Below are positions 1-12,200 of a stretch of DNA of 64,000 nt, piece by piece. Each line of letters begins with the position of its first letter. The stretch's first letter is position 1. The notes beneath the pieces are model-generated. The model made no database searches. It worked only from the letters and a program-made list of their open reading frames with translations, and was not told the origin of the DNA. The translations under genes and the position numbers were made by a program. Origin of the DNA: Mangifera indica (taxonomy: Eukaryota > Streptophyta > Magnoliopsida > Sapindales > Anacardiaceae); NCBI RefSeq assembly GCF_011075055.1, contig NC_058153.1:11160001-11224000 (forward strand). Direction: 5' to 3'.

Positions 1-3000
1 TCATATTGTAATACAATCAACCAAAATATAAAAAATAACAAGTGTTCCAATTATACTAACATGTAAAAGTAGATTTGAGTCAAATCAAGTTTAAATAACG
101 GTTATATTTAAATCAACTCAAATCTAGAAAGTCTAATTTGAATGAATTCGAACTTGAACTATCAATGAGATCACTAGAGAAGTCGTCGGAATAGTTGTTG
201 AAGATGAAAAAGAATAATCAATAGAGGAGATGAATCTGTCGATGACTTTTTGATGATTTGTTGGACTCAAATTGACTTAATTCAAACTTAAGCAAGGGCT
301 TCCCCAACTTTAATTTGGCTCGTTCGAGTCAACCACTAAGCCTAAGGTTAAATTTAAACCAAGTTTAGCCCGAACATAAGTTGACTTGAATTTGACTCAA
401 ATCTATGATAGACAACTTGAGTTTTTTCAAGTTAGTCAGAAATATCATTTGAGGGTTGTTAGTATAATGAATAATGTCACGTCTTATTGATTTATGGTTC
501 GATCAGTTTAATCGGATAACAAATCGATTCAACTTATTATCAAATTATTATACATTAACCATATTTTTTAAACATAAAACATAATTTCAAATATGTTAAC
601 TAAACAATTAACACTCAATTACATTGATAAAGAAACAAGTTTAATAACAAATTCTTAGTTTTAAATAGTTTTTTTAGTTCAACAGATTTATCAAGTTTAA
701 CTAAATTTCAAATAAATCAATATTTATATATAAACCGAATTAAATTGTAAAATTAGACTGAATTATAGACTAATTTATAATTTAATCGATTGAACTAAAT
801 AATCTGATTTGATTTAATTTTAAAAATATTATTTATAATTATTAAATTAGATAAATAAAATATTAATAAAAATTTGTTAATACTAAATTCAGCACCTTCC
901 AAGAAACTCAGAAGGCCAATGGTAGTGCAAAATGCAAAATACAAGGATTGTTAAAAAAAAGAAGAAAAGCACTTTCTGAAAAAGCAAAAGCAGAAGCAGA
1001 AGCAACAAATTTTTAAAAAACAGAAGTGAAGCTTTCAAATCCAAAACTCCAGAACCTATGCACATCATATCTTCTCTTTTGTTATAATTATTGAGAAATG
1101 TAAATAAACAAATGTAAGAGCAAGCTGCAGAAGCATAAATAAAGCACTTAAATATTAATTGCTTATCCAAATCCACATCTTCGTTGGAGTGCGTCTATGC
1201 TTTTTACACGTATGGAATTGATTCTTCTTTTTCTTCCATGTTTTGGCCTTTCGGCTATTGGTGGGTGTTGATGATGGCCAGATTCCACACATGCCCGCCA
1301 GTTTGGCAGGCCGGGTCAGGGGTTGCAGGAAAGGCCCACCAACCGTTTTGACGGAAAAAATCCATAATTAAGGGCCCCGGGAGCTTTCTGCGGGGCTGAT
1401 TCATAATTTTTTTAAATTAAATTAAAAAACGATTTAAATTTTTTTTAATCAAATTAAATTATTTTAAATTTTAAATTAAATTAAAAAATATGATTCGATC
1501 TGATTTAAGTTATGATTTGATTTATAGTTATCAATATTTTACTATACCTAATATGTATCATATTTTACGATATAATACAGATAGAAAATGATATATATCA
1601 TAAGATATATTAAATTAATACGATATAATAAACGTATTATACAATACAATATGTTCTTAATGATATGATATATATTATTGATATAAATCAACATATATAT
1701 TTTTTTAAATGATAGTGTATTAGGGTGTATATGCAAAATTTTAAAATATTAAGAATATTTGTGATTTTTTTAAAATGATGATGTGTCAATTATAATATTT
1801 TATTATTTTAATTTTTAAAAAGTATATTATACAATATGATAAATGAGATTTTTGATATATAATACAATACACGATTCGACCATTGTAGTTTGGATGTTTT
1901 AAAATAATTTATTTTTAAATATATATTTATTTAATAAAATTAACGGAATTATAATTTTCTAAAATATAATATATACGTATAAAATAAATATATAATATAT
2001 ATGTAAAAAAATGATAAAATAAATATGAAAATTAAATTGTATACCTAATTGTTTATTATATATATAGATTTAAAAAATATGATTTACAGTTTGATTTAGT
2101 TTGAAAATCACTCAAATTATAACTTAAACTGAAAAAGAATGATTTGAAAAATTTCAACACAAACCAAACTAAATAAAATCATAATTTTTAAAAGACTTTG
2201 GTATAAGTTATGTCTGCACCTTAATATTGAGATGAGTCAATACGACCTGACTTTTGAAAGACTTTGGTATAACACGACATCACTTGTGATATGATAGATT
2301 GCACCAAAGTAAGCATGACCCAATTCAATCCATTGTCGCAACTAGTTTGGGCATAACAAATGCATAAGAATTTGTTATAAAGCGTCTCGAGGAAGAGAGA
2401 GACCAAAGAATTATATTCTTTTAAAATTCTCAAACTCTTAATCGATGTAGAATGTCGGTAGTATGACGTATGATAAACTTTATTTGTGAGGTATTGTCCA
2501 TCAATTTTTGCACAACAAATTGCACAAAATTTTGTCTTAAAAAAGGCATTTTAAGGGAAAAATCGAGACCAAAATTTTATATTTCGTCAAAACCCTAGAC
2601 TCCTAACAGATGTGGGATATTGGCATCAAAAGTGGGTTGTGTTTCGATTGTTGTAAAATTGTTTTGCTCATGAAGTTGCTATTTGCTTTCGTTCCATTGC
2701 AAGCTTAGGAAGGAAAAAGCAAAAGCCAAAAGTGCTTCTAGTGGGTTACATACAAAATTAAAATGAAAAAGCAAAAGCGGATACGCCCGTGCCTTACCTT
2801 ACCAATCATTTTTCTTTCTCTCTCTCTCTTTTTTTTTTTGTCCATAATTTTTTTTAATAAAAACTACTTTTATTAATATTTTTTATTAATTAAATTATCT
2901 TCTATCTATCTTGTCTATAGTATTTATCACGTCTATTCTATCAAGAACATATTTATAATTGATTTTGATTTTTTTTTTTTTATAAATTATAACTTAAAAT

Positions 3001-3150
3001 TATATTAATCTTTTATAATAATTTAGATCTAAAGAAAATAAAATATTTTAAATGATTAATTATAAGACAATAAAAATTAACAAAATAACAAAAAATAATT
3101 AATTATTAAAAATATTGAAATTTTGTCTATAATATTAAAAATAAACTAAA
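1..3150. other. AT-rich intergenic DNA, no gene recognised
   Basis: No coding region is supported here. The first ~850 bases and the stretch around 1430-2170 consist of degenerate phrases of the type 'aattcgaacttgaac' and long A/T runs, like other decayed MITE-like repeats in the window. A reading frame on the minus strand at 889-1176 is low complexity (poly-Leu and poly-Phe from a purine-rich run) and is not accepted. Purine-rich 'agcaaaagc' phrases at about 960-1010 and 2690-2780 recur near 3810-3900, which suggests short dispersed elements. Confidence 0.6.
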
Positions 3151-3154
3151 ATTT

Positions 3155-3600
3155 TGTCTTTTTTCCCAACAAAACTTTAAACTTAATAATTTTTCCTTAA
3201 TGTTAAGTTTTAAAAAACAATATTTTCCCCCTAGGGTTTAGTTTTCAATTTCGGGTGACATCTCCGACACCATCGCCAATAGTCTCTCCCTTTCGATGCT
3301 TTATTTTCCTCTGACGGTGTCTCTCTCGACATTTCTCTCTCGACATTTCTCTCTCTTTCAACTGGTTATTGACAAAGCTTTTCATCTTTTTGATTTAAAT
3401 ATCGATCGGAGGATGGAGAAATGCTAAGAGAGACACCATCAGAGAAAGATGAAGTGTCGGGACAGAGATGTTGCCAGTGATGGTGCTAAAGATATTGTCG
3501 AAAATTGAAAATTAAACTCTAGGAAAAAAAATATTGTTTTTTAAAACTTGGTTTAAAGAAAAAATTATTTGTTTTTAAGATTTATAGAAAAAAAGAAAAT
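3155..3600. repeat. Foldback (inverted-repeat) element
   Basis: The left arm at about 3162-3260 is mirrored by the right arm at about 3490-3590. Both contain the phrase 'aaaacaatattttt' next to 'cctagggttta' or its complement, followed by 'aattttcaatttt'. The loop of ~200 bp is less AT-rich, with 'ctctctcgacatt' repeated. The sequence just to the right ends in a 'taagtccttagacc' motif resembling the terminal motif of the Mutator-like family at 25785-26999 and 28153-28668, so this is probably a truncated relative. Confidence 0.5.
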
Positions 3601-6021
3601 AAAATTTTAAAAGATTAAAGTTTTGTTAATTTTAATTATTTATAAATAAATAAATAATTTTTTTAAAATTAAAAAATAAAAATTTGAGAAAAACATAATC
3701 TTTCAATGTAAATAAGTCCTTAGACCTTAAAATATGTTATTTTAATTATTTTATTTATTTATTTGTATTTAGAAAAACTTTTATTTAGTTAAATACTTTA
3801 TAATCACCTAGAAAGTGCTTCTCGTACAAGTGCTTTGGCAAAATATTAAAAGTGCTTTTGCCGTTTCAGAATTTCTTTCCCAAAGCAGTACGGCGAAGCA
3901 TCGAGAAAGAGCATTCTGAGACCTAAATTGAAACCCTTGTCAAATCAAATCAATTATGTGCTTTATATCACATCTTCATCAATTTCATCTGCAAATTTTC
4001 ATTTCATTTCCCACAAAATTTATATTTTTCCAGGTTTAGATTTATACTGATCAATTGAGGTGTTTAATTCGAAGAATATTTTATTATTAAAATAAAAAAA
4101 TATTTTTAAAATTATTAATTATAAAATATTAATATATTTAATAAAATTTTATTAAAAAATATATAAATAATTATTGTGTTTAATTAAAGTTAATAAAAGA
4201 ATTCAAATATATTGTTTTATTTAAATATTATTAGGTTTAATTATTCTAAAATATTTTTATGTTATTTGTTTTATTAATTAAAAATGAAATTATTTTTATA
4301 ATAAAAAAATTAATAAATAAAAATATAATTATGATAAAATCAAAATTACCTTGATAAATATTTAAAGTGAAGGTGATAATCAGATTACTACCTACATTAT
4401 TTGCCACATCACTATTGGTAATAGAAGATTACCGTAATTTTTTATTATTAATAAACCAAATAAGACAATGTAAATAATAAAATATAGATTATTAATATAA
4501 TTTATATTAACTGGGAACCAAACAACCCCTCAAAGTTTGAGTTTCACTTAGTTTGAGTTCGACTTAAGTTTACTTATAATATCAAATCTAGTTTAGTTTA
4601 AAACAATATTATTTTGATGCGTATGAGTCAAAATGATATTATTTTAATTAATTCGAATAGAAATTTTTAAGATTCTTAAATTTGATGAGTCGAACACTCT
4701 TCAAACTCGAGCTTGATAACATAATACCTTTAAAATCAAACTTAAACTTGTTTAAACTGAACTGATAATTAAACTCAAATTAATTTAATTCAAATCGACC
4801 AAAGTTGGTATTCAGTTGATACACTTTAGTTAGAGGCATCAATTGGGCCGAGCTGGATGGAGGCCCAATACGAAACCCTGGAATAAGGCCTAACATTGTA
4901 ATATGTCATATCTGACCCATAGGCCTTTCAAGGGGCTATTAGGCCTATACATTGACCTTATCTGTTACTATTCATAATATTTTTAAAAATTATAATATAA
5001 TTAATTAATAATTATAATATAAATATTTATAAGAAATAAGAATTTTATACTTTTAGATATAATACTCTTTGCAAAGTACGAAAGTATAAGTGTAAAAGCT
5101 TATATCTAAAAGAATACAATCACTTTTTCTCTTCATATATTATAAATAAAGGTTAAGCAAAGTAGAATGTTCAATCAAACTCATATTTTAAATCCCACAT
5201 TAATTAAATTGATCATGAGAATTCAACTTATCTATTATAAATAAGTTCATCTTCTTTTTTAATAATAAATTAATTTCCTAATAAGTTTTGTAAAAAATAT
5301 AATTAAAAAATTATTTAATAAAAAAATTTATTAAAGTTAATGGACTAACCTGTTGTATATAAGGTCGAGTTTTAGGCCTTAAAGTTTTCATAGACTAATT
5401 TGATCCAAAGACTCGTTATTGTACGGACCTAAGACCCAACCCATAGTCTTGATGGGCTGAGCCAAAGCTGGCCCCACCTGGCTAGGCCATCGCCATCTCT
5501 AACTTTAGTAACATGGAACTTCTATTTATTCTAGATATAAAGTTTCCATACTATCATATTGTTCCAGTCAAATCAAGCCAATAATATTTTGTGCTCTTCC
5601 ATCTATGGTTTATGATAAGGCCACAAACTTGCAGAGCTTTTTATATAAAAAGCTTAAAAGCTAAATGAATTTCCGATCAGACATTTATAAAATATATATT
5701 GTATATTAAAAATAGGTTTTTGAAATTATATTGAGGGAAAATTTTATGGTACTCCTAAGGTTTGCCAATTATCAAAATTGTGACACTTTTGGGTCAACTT
5801 ATCAAAATATATCTTTGGACAATAACATTGTGCATATATCTGTCCATAGGACATGTTAGGTTATGTGTAACTTGACATGATCTATTACCTCTTAAGTCGT
5901 GTCTTTGTAGAATTTTTTTTTTGTGGGCTAGCTTGCCAAAATTAAAACTTTTTATACTTTTATTTTTTTTTTTAAATTATTGTAGGTTGTATTAGGTAAC
6001 ATGTGAGTCTTTTTTATAATC
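3601..6021. other. AT-rich intergenic DNA with decayed repeats
   Basis: No open reading frame with protein-like composition was seen. 4540-4810 holds a degenerate MITE-like sequence of the 'gagttcgacttaagttt' type with the internal motif 'aacaatattattttgat' that recurs at 17900 and 25530. 4840-5500 is compositionally similar. I see no RNA gene here. Confidence 0.5.
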
Positions 6022-7065
6022 ACTAGTGTGACCTGTCTTAAAAGTAAGTCTTGACTAGCCTGTAATATTATGGGTCTTTTCTCCAAGTCAAACTTTTTCA
6101 GTTTCATAGATTGATACGACCTATTATCCAGTCTAATGGTGTAATTTTATTATACTACAACTATATAATATGGTGTTAGATTGTTTAGGTTATAATTTAT
6201 TTTCAAAAATAAACTTAAATTCCAACCTAATAGACTTACATGATAACATGACACTAGTAGATAAGGTGATATCAACTATATCTTTGCCACGTATATCAAT
6301 ATATAAAATCAATATGGTTTAGTTGTATGCAAAACATTACTTGCAATGTCTAAGAAAAGAAAATATTCAAAGATGACATGAATAATTATAAGTTGGTATC
6401 AATGATGTGGTACCTAGATGTATAAATTAAATTGAGCTTAAGTTTATTGGTGGTAGGCTCGGTGTGCTCGCCAACTTATGACTTAGTTCGAGTAAAACAT
6501 TAATATATTTTGAGAAATTTAAAATTTTGTATTTATACTTTTAAAATCTCATTTTTTAACTTTGAATTAAAGCAAGGTAATTGATAGAATATTAAGGTTA
6601 TGAGGTATATAGTAATTGTTTAAATATTAAGAGATTTAAACATAATTTTAAAGTTGAACTCAAGTTAGGGATCCTATCTCAAACTCTAACTTGAGTGAAG
6701 GACTCAATGGCTCGACAAACTAAAGCTTTACCTTTATTTAAAGCCCAAAATTACTTACCTTGATTGTGAAAAATCAAAATCTATGAACACTTTTTTTTTC
6801 TTTCGAAAACTGAGATGATGGGCTTCATTTTAACAGAACAAGCTCAACAAAGACTGAGTTGGGTAAATTTGAAAGCCCAACTTGTCAGCTACTCATGGAT
6901 TTGGACTTTCTTTTTATTTTTTTAAACAGCTTCACAAGCCAAACAAAACTTAATGGGTGTAGCTTGCATGAATTGACAAATGAAGTTTCCAAAATTTCTT
7001 GTAAATTGCTAAGAAGCTTCCTCAGTTTTCCAATTGAAGATTGTCATATATGAAAAAGTCACTCC
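6022..7065 (+). repeat. Direct segmental duplication, copy A
   Basis: This block is clearly homologous to 9601-10712 in the same orientation. Landmarks shared in order are 'aaaagtaagtctt', 'ctacaactatataatatgg', 'gatatcaac.atatctttg', 'attggtggtaggct' and, at the right end, a ~200 bp segment (6850-7053 versus 10500-10698) that is nearly unchanged. A 64-codon frame at 6859-7053 is conserved in both copies, but this follows from the DNA similarity and is not accepted as a gene. Confidence 0.85.
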
Positions 7066-7665
7066 AATTTTTGTACTCACTCCTGTCACGATTGAGAAAA
7101 GTGAATAGGTAAGAGTTCAGTTGGAACTAGAGTTAAAAAGTTGGACTCATTTTTTATAAATAGGTTGAGTTTCAATTGATTTGAACATTTAAATTCAAGT
7201 TAGGTTTGGATTGAGTATACAGTCAAACTACATTTGAGTCATTTTCGAACCTTGTTTCAAAAACCAGGTTTGAGTTTGTAACACTAATAAGTCGAAAAAA
7301 AGCAAAAACATGTGTTCAAAATGCACAGTATAGTAATAGTGAGCTAACTATTGGGCCAAGATATTAGAAATTGAATTAGAGTCATTTTGCATCATGGTGA
7401 GGCAAATATTGATTAAGATGCTGAGTCCCGTAAGATGTAAGGGGTCTAAGGGCGGGGGTGGGGTGAATGTATTAATCTTAGACAAATTTTATATTGACAA
7501 AATATGAGAGACATTGGGTATGTATGAATATACATTCCACATTATTTAAAAATATTAAGACAAGATTGATTAAATAATTTATAAATTTCTAAGCTGTTAA
7601 GAGACATTTTAGATTGTATTGCTCAAAAAGTAAAACCATGACAAAATGTGTTAAAAACAGACAAT
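7066..7665. other. Intergenic spacer between duplicated blocks
   Basis: AT-rich DNA lying between copy A of the duplication and the copia gag remnant. A 'gggggtggggtgaatg' phrase near 7452 resembles the end of plant LTRs and may be another decayed LTR fragment. Nothing coding was seen. Confidence 0.4.
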
Positions 7666-7799
7666 ATTTAATAGTTTACCGAACTATTAGACTTGGATAT
7701 TATGAAGTAAAAAAATTTTAGCTCGTAGTTCGTCCACCTTGAATCAATATTTAACTAACCATTTTAAATTCAAATCAATTTTAAATTGATCTTTATTCA

Positions 7800-8350
7800 C
7801 ACACTTGGTTTGGATGGAATTCATCTCAAGAGTTTGAGTCAGACCGTTTCATTAGAGTTAAATCAATTCACACACTCGATTTTGAACAATTCATACTCTT
7901 GGAAGAAAAGCTTGATTTTGGACTCCTTCACTTGATTTGTACCTTCATGGGTGGTTTGAAAGATAGTTTATACCTCTTGGGTTGAATCATATGAGGAAAC
8001 ACGATTAAATTCGATTGAGCTTAATGCATAAAATAACATATTTATAACCTTTGCATTAAAACTCATTAATTTTTCATCTTTCTCATTAAAATCTTCTTCA
8101 TTTTTAGGCACGTTTGTTCTAGGATCCCTAAGCATAAAGTCACCATTTTTATTGATTTTTCAAAACTTATAATCTACAGATTAAATGTGAAGTTTCATCC
8201 TAATTTTTTATTGAGTGTAATTTGACCGACAAAATAATGGTGCTCTTGAAATAGTATGCCCTTCACCAAAAACAAGGGATGATGTACTAGTCATTCTAAA
8301 TACGATCTTAAACTCTGAAATTCGTTAGAATTTATAAATCTAGAGTCCAA
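7800..8350 (-). pseudogene. Copia gag remnant (UBN2 type), element 1
   Basis: Reading the minus strand gives broken frames with motifs typical of a copia Gag (UBN2) region, such as 'WTIFQTTHEGT' followed by 'VKESKI' and 'FFQEYELF'. It is homologous to the better preserved gag fragment at 38323-38625. It lies directly downstream (in element sense) of the LTR at 8365-9597. The degraded primer-binding site at about 8352-8364 reads AGTATCAGAAC on the minus strand. The remainder of gag, and all of pol, is missing to the left. Confidence 0.7.
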
Positions 8351-8364
8351 GTTCTGATACTAAT

Positions 8365-9597
8365 TGAAAAACCCTAGATGATTAATAATCTTAGGGGGGT
8401 GAATGAGATTATTTAAAACTTCTAACCAAATAAAATTTTCTTAAACAAATTTATAATTAATCACAACCAAACAAATAAATTCAATAAGATATCCAAACAA
8501 TCATGAACAAACTATATTCAAGAACTAATCAAAACATGTAACATATATGTAAGTATAAAGTAAAAAGAGTAAGAAAAGAAACTGCTCAATAATTTATAGT
8601 GACTCGAAGCTTTCTCTTCCAAGCCTCTTACATCAACTTTTTCAACCAATCCACTTGAAGTTTTACTATTAAAAAATCCCTTCTTTATAATAGTTCTCTA
8701 GAATTTTGCCCACGTTCACTAATTGATTTGGGATTTTGCCCACCACAATAGTTATTCGAGATTTCGTCTAAATGTTTGAATATAAAAAATATTGTTTGTG
8801 AATATCTCTATAAGGTTGATACAAGAACATGAGCACAAATATATTTCTCAAGAATTTTGAGTTATAAGCTTATGTGAGAGGAATTGGAGAAGAAAATGGT
8901 ATAAACTTTTTACATTATATTATCTAACCTATTCCCCATCAAATGATCTTTAATTTATAGTATTTAGTGGTTGGAATAGCTCAAATGATCGTTGGTTGGT
9001 ATAATATATCTGTTGAGCTTTGAAAATGATATTTTGGCCTTGAAAACACAACAAGATGGGTGTCCTATTTTGAGGGATGCGTGTCTTGTTATGCATTCTG
9101 ACTTCGACAGCTTTGAAATACTCATCCAACTGTCAAATTCTTGAAGTCTGCCACTCTAAGGATAAACATCCTTTTTTTACACCTTTAGAATTCATTTCTA
9201 GAAGTTTTAGACAAGAAGGAACTAGTAGGAGACCGCTAAAGGAATGGGCATCTCAAGTATGGAAATTGGCATCCTTGTTATGGGAATGAACGTCTCTGAT
9301 TAGGGAATGGGTGTCCCTATTTTAGGGACGAACGCCCCTATTCAGTTGGTAAAAATTTTTAAGAGCTATAAATTTGCAAGGACAAACATGAGACTAGCAA
9401 AGGAATGAACGTCCTATATGGAACGGGCGTCTCACATTTAGGGACGAAAGTCTCATGTCTGAAAAGATGAAAAACATATATTTCACCTATTTTTCAATTA
9501 TAAGAATTTTATATCATGGACTTAATTAGCTCAATAAATATAAATTAATAACTTTAAACCTAGTTTTGATATAATTAAAATACCTAAGGGTCCAACA
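8365..9597 (-). mobile_element. Copia LTR, element 1 (minus orientation)
   Basis: A 1233 bp LTR runs from TGTTGGACCCTTAGG at its right (5') edge to ...TTTTTCA at its left (3') edge, followed by a tRNA-iMet-like PBS. It matches the LTR at 38919-40143 throughout, for example in 'tttggcctt.aaaacacaa' and 'gaagctttctcttcc.agcctcttac'. Its U3 half holds about eight copies of a quasi-palindrome of the form GGGAYGnnCGTCYC between 9060 and 9460. No PPT or internal DNA lies beyond its right edge, where duplicated block B begins within a few bases. Confidence 0.8.
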
Positions 9598-9600
9598 TAT

Positions 9601-10712
9601 TAGTGTGCCTCGCCTTAAAAGTAAGTCTTAATTGGCTTGTAATGTTGCGGGTCTTTCCTCCAAGCCAAGCTTTTTCAGTCTCGTAGGCTGACACGACCCA
9701 TTGTCGAGTCTAATGGTGTCATTTCATTATGCTACAACTATATAATATGGTGCAAGATTGTTTAGGTTATCGTTTATTTTCAAAAAATAAGCTCAAATTC
9801 CAACCTAATAGACTTGCACCATGATAAAGCACTGGTAGATAAGGTGATATCAACCATATCTTTGCCACGCCAGTTAGTATACAAAATCAATATGGTTTAG
9901 TTCTATGCATAACATTACTTGTAATGTTTAAGAAGAGAAAATATTCATAGGTGACATCAATAATTATAAGGTGGTATCGAAGATATGGTACCTAGATGTA
10001 TAAATTAAATTGAGCTCAAGCTTATTGGTGGTAGGCTTGGTGTGCTCGCCAGCTCATGACTTAGTTCGAGTAAAATATTAATATACCTTAAAAAATTTAA
10101 AATTTTGCATTTGTACTTCTAAAATCTCACTCCTTAACCTTGAATTTAAGGGAGGTAATTGCTAAAACTTTAAGGTTATAGGGTTTACAGTAATTGTTTA
10201 AATTTTAAGAGATTTAAACATAATTGTAAAGTTGAACCCAAGTTGGTGATCCTACCTCAAACTTTAACTTGAGCCAATGACTCAATAGCTCGACAAACTA
10301 AAGCTCTGCCTTTATTTAATTACTTGTGCTCAAGCCAAAAATCACTTTCCTCGGTTCGATTACACTCCTAAAAGTCAAGAAAGAATAGTTAGAAATAAAA
10401 AATCTAGAGACATTTTTTTTATTGAAAACTGAGAGATATGGTGAACATTAATGGGCCCAATGATGGGCTTCATTTTAACAAAACAAGTTCAGCAAAGACT
10501 GAGTTGGGTAAATTTGAAAGCCCAACTTGTCAGCTACTCATGGATTTGGACTTTCTTTTTATTTTTTTGAACAACTTTACAAGCCAAACAAAAATTAATG
10601 GGTGTACCTTGCATGAATTGACAAATGAAGTTTCCAAAATTTCTTGTAAATTGCTAAGAAGCTTCCTCAGTTTTCCAATGGAAGATTCTCATATATGAAA
10701 AAGTCGCTCCAA
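9601..10712 (+). repeat. Direct segmental duplication, copy B
   Basis: Second copy of the block at 6022-7065. Homology begins about four bases right of the copia LTR edge ('tagtgtg') and continues to 'tatatgaaaaagtc' near 10705. It contains a ~90 bp stretch (about 10310-10450) not matched in copy A. The end of the block lies about 210 bp before the fucose synthase start codon, so it probably makes up the distal promoter of that gene. Confidence 0.85.
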
Positions 10713-10925
10713 GATTGTTTCTTTAGTGTTACAATTCATATAAAATAAGTTAGAGTTTCGTAAATATAGAAAAAATTTGAACTACAATATTTGTTTACAG
10801 GGTTGTGCTCTATTAGTTTTGTTATTGACTAGGGTCTTGCCAAAAGGAGGGGTGAGCTCTTTTAAAGCCCAAATAGAAAAAGGGCAAACGAGTCTAGCTG
10901 GGCTTCGCGTCTGCAAAATACACTC
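10713..10925 (+). promoter_or_regulatory. Probable promoter and 5' UTR of the fucose synthase gene
   Basis: Short unique stretch between the duplicated block B and the start codon. It has AGCCCA/TGGGCT elements (near 10866 and 10898), which are common in promoters of plant housekeeping genes, and a 'ttttaaagcc' that might serve as a weak TATA. No experimental start site can be read from sequence, so this call is positional. Confidence 0.35.
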
Positions 10926-12025
10926 ATGGGAGCTCCGAACACCGGTAATTAAATATTTTCTTTTTCTCGAAATTTTCCGTTTGTTTCGCCAGAAAATCTA
11001 CTTTCTTTTCTCATCTCCTTAGATCTTCACTTTCTGACTTACTTTCATTTCTCTATCTCTCACTCTTTGCAGTCTCTTCCTCTCCCTTCCTCTCCGCCAA
11101 ATCCGCCAAGATCTTTGTCGCTGGCCACCGTGGCCTAGTCGGCTCCGCCATCGTCCGCAAACTCCTCTCCCTCAACTTCACCAGTATTCTGCTTCGCTCT
11201 CACGCCGAGCTCGATCTCACTCGTCAATCAGATGTCGACGCCTTCTTCGCCGCCGAGAAGCCGGATTACGTCATCCTTGCTGCTGCCAAAGTTGGCGGCA
11301 TCCACGCCAACAATACTTATCCGGCCGATTTCATCGCCGTCAACCTCCAAATCCAGACCAACGTCATCGATTCCTCGTTCCGTCACGGCGTCAAGAAACT
11401 CCTCTTCCTCGGGTCCTCTTGCATTTACCCAAAGTTCGCTCCGCAACCGATCACCGAATCGGCGCTTTTAACAGGCCCATTAGAGCCGACTAACGAGTGG
11501 TACGCCGTGGCAAAAATCGCCGGAATTAAAATGTGCCAGGCGTATCGGATTCAATACAATTTTGACGCGATTTCAGGGATGCCTACGAACTTGTACGGAC
11601 CGAACGATAATTTTCATCCCGAAAATTCGCACGTTTTGCCCGCATTGATGCGGAGATTTCATGAAGCTAAAGTTAAGGGAGCTAAAGAAGTGGTAGTGTG
11701 GGGAAGTGGGAGTCCATTGAGGGAGTTTTTGCACGTGGATGATTTGGCGGACGCATGTGTATATTTGATGGAGAATTATGGAGCATTGGAACATGTGAAT
11801 GTGGGGAGTGGTAAGGAGGTGTCTATTAAGGAGTTGGCTGAGCTGGTGAAGGAGGTGGTGGGGTTTGAGGGAGACCTTGTTTGGGATTCTTCGAAGCCGG
11901 ATGGGACACCGAGGAAGTTGATGGATAGTTCAAAGCTTGCGGAGGTGGGGTGGAGGCCAAAGATTGAGCTTAAGGATGGTCTTGTTGATACTTATAAGTG
12001 GTACTTGGAGAATGTCAAGCAATGA
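10926..12025 (+). CDS. GER1/GER2-like: GDP-L-fucose synthase (GDP-4-keto-6-deoxymannose 3,5-epimerase-4-reductase)
   Basis: Two exons, 10926-10944 and 11073-12025, encode 323 residues, the usual length of plant GER proteins. The frame has no ATG after the acceptor. The ATG at 10926 followed by donor CCG|GTAATT and acceptor TTTGCAG|TC restores a clean start. The protein is an extended short-chain dehydrogenase: NADP-binding GHRGLVG at residues 24-30, then GSSCIYP with S121 and C123, YAVAK with Y150 and K154, and H193 in NSHVLP. These five positions match the E. coli Fcl catalytic set (S107, C109, Y136, K140, H179) with a constant offset of 14. By family knowledge it performs the last two steps of GDP-L-fucose synthesis in the cytosol, supplying fucose for xyloglucan, pectin RG-I/II and N-glycans. 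The 5' half is GC-richer than its surroundings. It looks intact and functional. Confidence 0.95.
10945..11072 (+). other. Intron of the fucose synthase gene
   Basis: A 128 bp intron with GT (10945) and AG (11072) borders, a T-rich 3' half and an in-frame stop (TAA at 10946) that prevents read-through. It interrupts the codon for V7 after its first base, giving exon 1 just 19 nt of coding sequence. Confidence 0.85.
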
Positions 12026-12190
12026 TAGTGGTGATCATTTATTTGGATTCAGGTTATTTCCGCTGAATGTGCTGCATAATTTATTAGCATTGGAATAAAA
12101 TTTATTGAGGTGTGCTATCATGGTTTTGTGATTCATAATTGAGTTGTTGTAGAACAAGTTGAATTCAGCTTCCTATTGTAATTTATATTA
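11939..12190 (+). repeat. Tandem duplication of the gene 3' end, copy 1 (in the gene)
   Basis: Contains the last ~28 codons of the fucose synthase gene and ~165 bp of its 3' flank. It aligns with 12201-12440: 'tggaggcc' to 'cttgttgatacttataa.tggtacttggaga', then 'tcattta', 'ttattgaggtgtgct' and 'ttgtagaacaagttg.at.cagctt' occur in the same order with similar spacing. Confidence 0.85.
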
Positions 12191-12200
12191 TTCAATCACA

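Noticed and set aside
889..1176. 95-codon minus-strand frame
   Set aside because: Low-complexity Leu/Phe runs produced by a purine-rich tract; no domain, no splice or promoter context.
10438..10698. 86-codon frame duplicated at 6859-7053
   Set aside because: Conservation between the two copies is explained by the segmental duplication at DNA level; no protein features and no independent evidence of selection.
11228..11471. Overlapping frames on both strands inside fucose synthase exon 2
   Set aside because: Antisense and shifted-frame shadows of a GC-rich coding exon.
11507..12025. Fucose synthase starting at 11507
   Set aside because: That position is a GTG inside the YAVAK active-site motif. 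The Rossmann half of the enzyme lies upstream in the same frame, and a short first exon supplies the ATG.
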